A DNA stretch of 64,000 bases from the NCBI RefSeq assembly GCF_963678635.1, contig NC_087069.1, positions 20,744,660 to 20,808,659 of the forward strand, read 5' to 3'. The notes below the pieces were generated by a model. It was given only the letters and a program-made list of their open reading frames with translations, had not been told where the DNA came from and made no database searches. Positions 54,974-64,000 of this stretch are shown piece after piece. The translations under genes were made by a program, and so were the position numbers. The stretch comes from Symsagittifera roscoffensis. Lineage: Eukaryota; Xenacoelomorpha; Acoela; Convolutidae. Within the stretch, counting starts at the first letter, position 1, and each line of letters opens with the position of its first letter.

Positions 54974-56920
54974 AGAGCTGAAAAATCACGTAGCACAAAG
55001 TAGACAGGTCATAAAGTAGACCAATACATATTAAAAAGTCAGGTTCGAGATAAGAAAACAAACGTGCGAAATAAAAGTTTATTGATTGGTCTTGCTCACA
55101 TTTGTTTTTTCCTTGCGTTGTTTCTTCCGATTGCTTAATATTTGAATTTGTCTCTTTTATGACGAATAAAATAAAAAAACCGCAATCCGAGTTTTTTTTC
55201 TACTTTTTGACCGCACACCGAGCTAATAGCATCAGTTTTTAGACAAGTAAAAGTCGGTCACAAAGCAAATTGCGAAAAAAAATCGATCATTAACCAAGCA
55301 TTGGAAGAACGTTTTCAGATAGTCAAAACAATTTGCAACGTTTGGTCAGATCAAATCGAGTCAAAAAATTATTTTGGAGGGTTAAGACAAAAAATTATCA
55401 CTCCCATTGTTATTTGAAAACTTTGTAAGGACACAAAAAAAAATTCTGCTCTTTTACTGCTACTAGGTAGCTAATTGAGTCACCCACAGCTACTATGGAG
55501 AATCTCAGGCAGCTTCTGTATCCTGCTATTGGGTAGATACATGCCCAAAACAAAAAATGAGTATTCGAAATTTTTAAAAAACAAAAAGTGATAAAGTTTT
55601 CTTTTGCACTGGGAAGATTAACACAAAAGTCAAAATGACCATATCATTGCTTCAAAACCTTCCAGCGTTTCTAAAACTCGTTTTTCCAATGCTGGTCACT
55701 GGTCACTTCATCTGCTAATTCATTTTATGCTACTTCACAATCATTTGAACTATTTGATTTGGAAAAGATTCATGATTTAGAAAAATTTTTAAGGAAGAAT
55801 GTATATAAAGTTTTGACAATTTAGCAAAGTTGAATTTTTTAAGAGCTAAAGATTGCTTTTGTATTAATAGATTTGTGTTTCGATAGAAAGTCAACACTAG
55901 AAAAATTGAGCTTAGAAAGAGCTACTCCTCCCTGAGGTTTGATCTTTGTTTTTCAGCCCCAAAACCACAGTAGCTAATTCTATCCCATCCAACTCACGCC
56001 TGTAAAATATTTATTTACAAATTGTTAAAAAAATTATCTGGAAATTATGAAAAGTTTGCTTTGGAAAATCAGATTTCTAACTTGAGCAAGGATTACCGGT
56101 TGTTGTGCAGATAGCAGAGAATGTTTTTTTTTATGCGTGGTGCAATTTGAGATTTATACGAATGCGTAGAATGTTATTTAGACATAAAAAATAAAAATTG
56201 TCGTCAAAAAATATAAATTTTCTTAATAAATGCATATTTTATTGCACTAAAAACTTTAAGTTTGTATGAAAGCGCTTTATAAAGCTTCCAAAACTGGTGT
56301 TCTTTTTATTTTTAATGAACTCAAAGTTTTAAGCCTAATTTGCGAAAAATTTTTATATGACGAATGTTACTCTATTGCTTTACTCGCTAAAAACTGGACT
56401 AAAAACTAAAAGATTGAAACTTCTTTTCCTCAACTCTGGTAAAATTTTTGATTCATTCTGATATATCACTCGACTCATTCCGATTATTATTTGTGGCACC
56501 TAATTTTGCGTAGAAAAAAAAAGAAAAAAAAACACAAAACTAATCCGAAAGTTTTCAAACAGACAGATCAAAAACAGTTTCTGGTGCAAAACACCGTTCA
56601 AACAAGGCTCCAAAAATTATCATTCAAAATGAAAGTTAAAACTGTTGTATCAAATTTCTGCCGTCTATTTTTTGTTCCGATCACTGAAAGTGGGGAGAAT
56701 TTTGTTTTCCGGCGTGTTTTATTTTTTTTCGTTTTTTTTTGTTGCCCACGAAACAGCAGGTGCCACAAAAAATCAGAATAGGTGAAATAATATGCCACCA
56801 AAAAGTAATTTCAGCAAAGCTTCAAACGACATCAAAATTTCGTCAAAAACTATTATCGATCATGAAAAAAAGATAATAACCATATGTTCATTTTTCAAAA
56901 TGAGTGGTATATGAGTGGTA
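54974..56920. other. No gene recognised
   Basis: AT-rich with homopolymer runs; no motif supported. Confidence 0.4.
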
Positions 56921-56924
56921 TGTC

Positions 56925-58985
56925 GTCGAAAATTCTTTTAGAAGGTTCTTGAAAATTTTTTTTAAAAAATCAACAACAAATTTTAAAGCATTTTTTTTCT
57001 ACAATGTTTTTGAATTTTTTTTGATCTCTGTTTATATTCTAAACATTTCATTCAATAGACGTTTTAAAATTGTTTCGAAACAATGATAACCACGAAGTTT
57101 TATGCTTTGCTTTTATTCCGATATTCTCATCACACCACTGACAAAAACGGTTGTAATTTGAAAAAAAATGCTTATTTTTCTTAATTTTTTCAACATTGGG
57201 GTCGCATCTTTCTGTGCTACTTGCACAGCAACCCAAACGGCTATCCCGGTTTTGTTTTGGATGCAACGCAATAGGAGCAATGAAAGCCTTCCTCCCGTTC
57301 TACTGACAAAAAAGACCCGCGAGTTGAAAAAAAATCATGGCCGAGGAGAAGAACGGTATAGCAGACTTTAATGACTTGCTATGACAAAGCAGAAACACAA
57401 CTCTCATGTTCGTTTAGAAGCAAAAAAGTTAGAACCAGAAAAAAATTTGGATATAAACTTACAATTAATCCAGCAAAGTTGGATGGGGTGTTAGGTAGAA
57501 CAAATCTGTGTCACACTAAGACAGCGTAAGGGGAAAGCCAAAAGTTCCAAAAAGATGCCTTTTTGGTGACCTTTTTGTCGACAAAGCATCGCCTGCAAGC
57601 AACTTTGCTCCGGAACCTGCTTATCAACCCCGGACCCCAAACCCTCAACATACTCCAACTACACTTGTTAACGATACCAAACAGTCGATTGTTGTTGTCC
57701 TTGAGACCCTTCCTGCTGCTCCTTGCACTGCTTGACGGATCAGTCTTCCGCTCTGATCCCGTGAATTTTCCGGATTGAGCGCAAATTAGCATTAACGTGC
57801 TTAAATACTCAAATAACCCTACAGTACAAGCACCAGATACGTGCCACAATTTTGATCATATCTATTCTGTTCGATATAATGCCTGCAACAACAATACATC
57901 TAACAACAACAAACGGGAGGGTCGAATTACATCTCGTCTGGGGGATGATTTCTACTGATTTTAAATTTTTTTTACTGTTTTTGGTTTTTTCGGTTCTTTT
58001 TTATGTTTTTGAATTTTCTTGGGTCCTATACTACTTTTTGTTTGATATCATTAATTGTTTTTTTTTGTCGTATGCCGCTCAGGAAACGACGGGACGGCCG
58101 ATCCTCCACCATTCACGATACGTGATTTTTCGTTCTTAACTAGATTAAAAAACTAAATCCGGGAATCGGGAAGGCTTTCGCGCTCCAAATTACCCTTCCG
58201 ACTCTGTGTAAGGGCCTTAATTTGAGCATGCGCTCGGCGCGGAGTGCTCGTTAACGGTTCTGCCGGTCATGATGTTAAAAAGAACAACACCCAGGAGCGC
58301 CATAAGAAAAACAAGTATGTACCATTCGCCCGAATGTACATATCGACGGAAAATCAAGCTAGGTTGTAAAACGACTGGCTAGCGTCTAAACACAGCTCTA
58401 CATGCTTTTAACTTTCTCTACCAAAGCCAGTTCTTTGTGTGGTCCTTTTAACATCGCGTCTAAAAATTCGTTACCGTTTTGGGCAATCGGCGAGAACGCT
58501 TAGATTGACTTAGTTACATGCAAAAATAGTGAGCTCATGGCTGGGTCTCAGTATCCCCAGACCACGAGATCACTCCTAGAAACAGGGCAATATTTTATTC
58601 ACTATAATACTATTGTTTTTGTTCAGTAGATAAAAAGCATCATATCCATCGGAGATGGATCAACCCTCTCCCTCAACTCCTAGCTTCTAATACTCTGAAA
58701 ATGAAATCGGTAAAATTAAATTCATTTCAGGACATTCCAGGAAGCTAAAAATTGTTTAAAATAGAGTTACAGTTCCCTTCCCGAGACCCTTCCGGATTCT
58801 GGAATCCGGTCGAAGAGCGGTCTTATCGTCCTTTCGGGAGGCTGATAAAATTGTCCCAATACCCTTCCTAATTCTCGGGAAGTCTTCGGTAACGATTGTA
58901 AAGCTACAATCCTTACAACTCGGACAGCTTCTGTTGTAATTTCAGTCGTCGTTTTTGCTGCGTCTTCACGAATTTCTTTTTATTA
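56925..58985 (+). repeat. 2.1 kb dispersed unit, tandem copy A
   Basis: First of two head-to-tail copies, starting TTCTTTTAGAAGGTTCTTGAAAA and ending GAATTTCTTTTTATTATTGCCTTAATTTATT. It contains a LLINPGPQT word (about 57620-57650), reminiscent of the N-P-G-P start of LINE ORFs, and a 3' end like that of the LINE at 46.4 kb. It could be a 5'- and internally-deleted LINE or a non-autonomous derivative. No intact ORF or catalytic motif. Confidence 0.6.
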
Positions 58986-59009
58986 TTGCCTTAATTTATT
59001 AGATGAGTC

Positions 59010-61040
59010 GTATGTGTAAAGTTCTTTTAGAAGGTTCTTGAAAAATTTTTTTTTTAAAAATCAACAACAAATTTTAAAGCATTTTCTACAATGTTTTTTA
59101 ATTTTTTTTAATTTCTGTTTATATTCTAAACATTTCATACAATAGACTTTTTAAAATTGTTTCGAAACGATGATAACCATCGAAGTTTTATGCTTTGCTT
59201 TTATTCCGATCTTCTCATCACACCACTGACAAAAATGGTTGTAATATGGAAAAATGCTTTTTTTTCTTAATTTTTTCAACATTGGGGTCGCATCTTTCTG
59301 TGCTACTTGCACAGCAACCCAAACGGCTATCCCGGTTTTGTTTTGGATGCAACGCAATAGGAGCAATGAAAGCCTTCCACCCGTTCTACTGACAAAAAAG
59401 ACCCGCGAGTTGAAAAAAAATCATGGCCGAGGAGAAGAACGGTATAGCAGACTTTAATGACTTGCTATGACAAAGCAGAAACACAACTCTCACGTTCGTT
59501 TAGAAGCAAAAAAAGTTAGAACCAGAGAAAAATTTGGATATAAACTTACAATTAATCCAGCAAAGTTCAATGGGGTGTTAGGTAGAACAAATCTGTGTCA
59601 CACTAAGCCAGCGTAAGGAGAAAGCTGAAAGTTCCGAAAAGATGCTTTTTTGTCGACCTTTTTGTCCACAGAGCATCGCCTGCAAGCAACTTTGCTCCGG
59701 AACCTGCTTATCAACCCCGGACCCCAAACCCTCAACATACTCCAATTACAATTGTTAACGATACCAAACAGTCGATTGTTGTTGTCCTTGAGACCCTTCC
59801 TGCTGCTCCTTGCACTGCTTGACGGATCAGTCTTCCGCTCTGATCCCGTGACCCTTCCGGATTGAGCGCAAGTTAGGATTAACGTGCTTAAATACTCAAT
59901 TAACCCTGCATTACAAGCACCAGAAACGGGGCACAATTTTGATCGTTACTATCCTGTTCGATATAAATGCCTGCAACAACAATATATCTAACAACAACAA
60001 ACGGGAGGGTCGGATTACATCTCGTCTGGGTGATGATTTCTAAACTTTTTTTCTACTGTTTTGGGTTTTTTCGATTCTTTTTTATGTTTTTGGATTTTCT
60101 TGGGTCCTATACTACTTTTTGTTTGATATCTTTAATTGTTTTTTTGTCGTATGCCGCTCAGGAAACGACGGGACGGCCGATCCTCTACCATTCACGATAC
60201 GTAATTTTTCGTTCTTAACTAGATTAAAAAACTAAATCCGGGAATCCGGAAGGCTTTCGCGTTCCAAATTACCCTGGGTGTTGTTCTGCCGGTCATGATG
60301 TTAAAAAGAACAACACCCAGGAGCGCCATAAAAAAAACAAGTATGTACCATTCGCCCGGATGTACATATCGACGGAAAATCAAGCTAGGTTGTAAAACGA
60401 CTGGCTAGCGTCTAAACACAGCTCTACATGCTTATAACTTTCTCTACCAAAGCCAGTTCTTTGTGTGGTCCTTTTAACATCGGGTCTAAGAATTCGTTAC
60501 CGTTTTGGGCTATCGGCGAGAACGCTTAGATTAACTTAGTTACATGCAAAAATAGTGAGCTCATGGCTGGGTCTCAGTATCCCCAGACCACGAGATCACT
60601 CCTAAAAACAGGGCAATTTTTTATTCACTATAATACTATTGTTTTTGTTCAGTAGATAAAAAGCATCATATCCATCGGAGGTGGATCAACCCTTCCCTCA
60701 ACTCCTAGCTTCTAATACTCTGAAAATGAAATCGGTAAAATTAAATTCAATTCAGGACATTCCAGGAAGCTAAAAATTGTTTAAAATAGAGTTACAGTTC
60801 CCTTCCCGAGACCCTTCCGGATTCTGGAATCCGGACGAAGAGCGGTCTTATCTTCCTTCCGGGAGGCTGATAAAATCGTCCCAATACCCTTCCTAATTCT
60901 CGGGAAGTCTTCGGTAACGTTTGTAAAGCTACAATCCTTACAACTCGGACAGCTTCTGTTGTAATTTCAGTCGTCAATTTTGCTGCGTTTTAAAGAATTT
61001 CTTTTTATTAATGCCTTAATTTATTTAAGGGAATTAATTC
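59010..61040 (+). repeat. 2.1 kb dispersed unit, tandem copy B
   Basis: Second copy, roughly 93-95 percent like copy A by eye over almost its whole length. It has short deletions, for example the ACTCTGTGTAAGGGCC...CTCGTTAACG segment of A (about 58200-58258) is missing near 60274. It continues through GCCTTAATTTATTTAAGG into an (ATC)n run that copy A lacks. Confidence 0.7.
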
Positions 61041-61041
61041 T

Positions 61042-61043
<2 letters not shown>

Positions 61044-61096
<53 letters not shown>
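61044..61096 (+). repeat. (ATC)n microsatellite, second locus
   Basis: Uninterrupted ATC units, with the same left (GCCTTAA...TTCTTTC) and right (ATTGTCAAAGATGAAAAA) neighbours as 46491-46563. Confidence 0.9.
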
Positions 61097-61097
<1 letters not shown>

Positions 61098-61930
61098 TGT
61101 CAAAGATGAAAAACTCGATGAAAATATAGGAATCACTATAAAAGCAGGCGCCCGAGTGCTTGGTTTAGTTATAGGAATAGAATTAAAATGTAAAAAGTTC
61201 CAACAGAAATAGCAAACCAAAATTTTGAAAAAAACTAACGAACATCGCCAAAAACCTCCCCCCCACAACATTTATATCTGCTATACTAAAGGAGCTCAAG
61301 AAAAGTTTTCATTTCTAACCAGGACAACGCCTAACATGGGGAGCCTCTAACTGGCTGAAAAGTCTACCACTGAGGAGATACAACTTCAACCTTAAAAAAT
61401 CAGAATTCAGAGAATGTATTTACTTAAGATACGGATGGGAACCGACCAAAACCCCACTCACGTGTGCATGTGGTGCTAATTTTACTTTGACAGGTGCTAT
61501 ACTGCGGAGGGCGGTTACACACACACAAGACACAATGAAATTAGAGACACATTCGCCAACCTCAAGAGTGATGATTGCCATGACATCGCGATTGTGCCGA
61601 AACTTCAGCCGTTGCAAGGCGAAAGCTTAGTCAACAATTCAACTACAACTGAAGATGAGGCACGACTTGACATTAAAGCAAACGGACCCCGCAAATCACT
61701 ATTTAGCCGCGCTTTCTTTGATGTGAAAAGTTTCAACCCCCATGCTGAAAAATTGCAAAAACAGCATAAAGACGCATACAAATATCACGAAACGCTGAAG
61801 AACTCCAAATATCAGCAAACATTTTTAAACGTAGAGCAGATTAGCTTCTGCCCGCTAAATTCGGATGCACCGGTGGTGCTGCTCCAACAGCCAAGGGGAC
61901 GGTGCAGCAATGAGCCGAAAAACTAAGTGA
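61097..61930 (+). pseudogene. RT C-terminus plus PD-(D/E)XK-like endonuclease tail, copy 2
   Basis: The same product as 46564-47262 but longer. It has GARVLG, YGWEPTKTPLTCACGANF (61433-61480, the C-x-C-G zinc cluster), a THTQDTM region in place of RHNELRD, PKLQPLQGESL, ARLDIKANG and AFFDVKSFNPHAEKL, then YKYHETLKNSKYQ and NVEQISFCPL (61594-61860). Acidic residues in ARLDI and FFDVK fit the D...(D/E)-x-K core of restriction-like endonucleases. Frame breaks occur in the first half. Confidence 0.55.
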
Positions 61931-61997
61931 AAACACACAAGAAGGCTACCCAGAACGATAAACTATATAAGAACTAAAGTAAGGTTCGCGCTCCTGA

Positions 61998-62036
61998 AGA
62001 AGAAGAGGAAGAAGAAGAAAAAGAAGAATAAGAGCT
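61998..62036 (+). repeat. (GAA)n purine tract
   Basis: GAAGAAGAAGAGGAAGAAGA and following purines separate the endonuclease relic from the gypsy relic. Confidence 0.8.
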
Positions 62037-62053
62037 TGTGTTTAAACTCGGTT

Positions 62054-63480
62054 AATGGATCAGATACGTATTTATTTGCAACATAAGGAACAATGAGACC
62101 CAACGGAAACTCCTATTGTCAACCATCAGCCCATCGGAAGCCCTGAAGCCCAGATGAAAGCGTCTTTTTAATCACCAGAAGTTAACTAATATGGCGAAAG
62201 CGACCAACGGGTCAAGTTTTATATCATTTCATGGAACCAATCATGTCAAGAAGGAACCAAGCTTAAACATCGAGAGATTCAATTCATGCAAGAAACGCGG
62301 AAATCCTTTAACCAAAGGCAATCTAAACATCTGTCCGGCAAGAGATATCATCTGTAAAAATTGTAAATGACACACTACCGAGAATTGTAAAATGTCAATA
62401 CCGAGAATTGTAAATACGGCCAGTCGGGAGATTCCTGGAATGAGAACCAAGAAACTTGTGGAGTGATTAACGCCTTGAGCGAAAGCGGTCAAAGCGACGA
62501 CGCCGATTACTCAGTAATGAGCCCGAGGACAATTCACGACCAAGGCGGACAGGAAACGAAAAAATCATTGAACATAGGACTTGGATGGGAAATGATTGTA
62601 AATATGAACCTACCTGTATATTCGGCCAGCCCAGTGATTTTTTACAAACAGAATGTATTACATGAAAAGAAATTGCATTACCCCAACTTAAAGATCCATC
62701 CGGTGGACTAACTTACGAAACAGTTGTACTACGGTTTTACGGACAGCACAATCAATATATTGGAAAAAATAATAGACAATAATAGCAACAAACAATTTTT
62801 TTACGAAAATTAAGAACCTCTTTAACAGAAACGGAAAGATACAAAACGGTCGTAAAATTACACATTTCCATTCCCCTTTTAAACCAAACCAAGTAAAAGG
62901 CAGAAAGTTACATTTGTCATCGGGAGTAAACGAGGAACTGAAAAAAAATGGAAAAAGAAGGCCACATAGAAAAAGTGGCCAAATGCGACGAAGATTGTGT
63001 TTTAAGTCCAAAACTTAAAACAAGAAAGAAAGATGGCTCAATCAAACTTGCACTAGATTCAAAACTGTTGAACGACCAAATCTTTTAAAATAAATACCAG
63101 ATGCCCAATATCCACGACTTGATAGATAAGGTAGCCTTACATTTATCCGTGAAGACCGACGAGCAGGTCTGGTTCAGAACCTTGATTCAAAGAACACGTA
63201 TAGTCAGCTTCAGTTATGCAAACAGACAAGTAAACATTGCAATTTCAGCATAGTAGGGGGAGAAACTATTGGATTTTACAGATTTTCAACCGGGTTTTAT
63301 GGATTGGGCGATATGCCTAACGAGTTCCAAAGGGTCATAGACTCAATTTTAAAAGGAATCACTTTTTTAAAATTTTACTTGGACGACATTTTATTGCCTC
63401 CAAAGGAACTGTTGAAGAACTTAAAGCAATTGTACAAAGAATTCTGGAAACACTGGATAAAAATATCATGGCAGTGAAAT
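62054..63480 (+). pseudogene. pol: Ty3/gypsy gag-pol relic, locus 2
   Basis: From GGATCAGATACGTATTTATTT it parallels locus 1 (42416-43110) through the knuckle and HPVD region, then continues into pol. A GSIKLALDSKLLN stretch (63033-63075) and LDSKNTYSQLQL (63180-63218, D-L-x-x-A-Y-x-Q) are RT motifs. GFYGLGDMPNEFQRVMD and FLKFYLDDIL (63290-63390, motif B and catalytic Y-L-D-D) follow. The catalytic motif is intact but frames are broken elsewhere. Confidence 0.7.
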
Positions 63481-63829
63481 GGGGGAATTGCGCATTTTTC
63501 CAGAAAGAGATAGAATGGCACGGTTTCAAGATTTCAGAAGCTGGGGTAAGACCACTGGTAAGACTACTCGGATTTAAGCGGGGGTAACACTTACTTTTCT
63601 CCCGTCGGGAACAAGTAATTCAAGCGACGTGTATGGTCAAGCTTCAACAGATAGCTCATTAGTTTCATTTAATTTTGGAATTTTTGCTGCTATTATTTTT
63701 TGTTTTGCCAAGTCGGTAAAAAATTGTAATTATTCACACGTCAGATCAGAAAATTGTATATCAAATTGTATTCTGTTAGACAACTCCTTGCATTTTAATT
63801 ACAAGAGGATTTCATTTTCAGATGAAGCC
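63481..63829. other. Segment between two RT copies
   Basis: The first part continues RT (FFQKEIEWHGFKIS-like, 63490-63540); from about 63590 an AT-rich insert with no recognised content follows. Confidence 0.4.
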
Positions 63830-64000
63830 CTACCGTAGCCTTACAGATTTTTAACCGGAATTTATGGATTGGGCGCTATACCTGACGAGTTCCAAAGGAT
63901 CATGGACTCAGTTATAAAAGGAATCCCTTTTACAAAACTCTACATAGACGACATTTTAATTACCTCCAAAGGAACTCTTGAAGAACTTAAAGCAATTGTA
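63830..64000 (+). pseudogene. pol: Second Ty3/gypsy RT segment, cut by window edge
   Basis: GIYGLGAIPDEFQRIMDSVI, LYIDDIL and a LEELKAI stretch repeat the RT motif B-C region of 63275-63440 at about 85 percent identity, 556 nt downstream in the same orientation. Y-I-D-D is intact. Confidence 0.7.

Noticed and set aside
57168..57371. 67-residue ORF present identically at 59254-59457
   Set aside because: The identity reflects the 2.1 kb tandem duplication, not selection on a protein.

Overview
The window looks like repeat-rich, AT-rich, non-coding-dominated DNA from an invertebrate animal. The evidence is animal-type mobile elements (BEL/Pao, Ty3/gypsy, apurinic-type LINEs, a Penelope-like element), a titin/MyBP-C-like Ig exon with a GT donor, tRNA-derived relics and long microsatellites. 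I cannot name the species. Almost everything recognisable is transposon-derived. Only about three stretches look like host exons: 9578-9800 (-), 51366-51683 (-) and, weakly, 50897-51009 (-).

Region 1 (1 to about 8600, +) is the 3' part of an envelope-bearing Ty3/gypsy-like retroelement whose gag-pol lies off the left edge. It carries an unusual gene set after the integrase: two small membrane ORFs (540-770, 767-955), a 396-codon proline-rich frame with no ATG (909-2099), an env-like glycoprotein with one frame break (2087-4704), and a 601-residue protein of unknown function (4701-6506). These are linked by ATGA overlaps and followed by a probable 79-nt intron. Region 2 (about 12.25-23.7 kb, -) is a second, decayed copy of the same element. 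It shows the same gene order downstream of RT, RNase H and integrase, so the extra genes belong to the element. This module is the best candidate for an undescribed system.

Between the copies (8.6-12.2 kb) lie two tRNA-like relics and an Ig-domain exon. From 25.8 to 28.3 kb there are a minisatellite, a family of palindromic MITE-like units and a tRNA-like half. A decayed BEL/Pao element fills about 28.5-35.4 kb (+). A conspicuously GC-rich LINE (zinc finger, APE endonuclease, RT, RNase H) fills about 36.0-40.05 kb (-).

The right third is a nest of relics. It contains a Ty3/gypsy gag (41.8-43.1 kb), a LINE RT split by a Penelope-like element (43.1-46.5 kb), an (ATC)n-joined RT/endonuclease tail (46.5-47.3 kb) and a further LINE RT (47.3-47.96 kb, -). 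Then come an approximately 0.8 kb (GTAT)n array, a large hairpin satellite, a small membrane-protein gene and another LINE RT relic (53.9-54.5 kb, -). A tandemly duplicated 2.1 kb unit (56.9-61.0 kb), a second (ATC)n-endonuclease chimera (61.0-61.9 kb) and a second gypsy gag-pol relic running off the right edge complete it. A 200-N assembly gap lies at 23711-23910.
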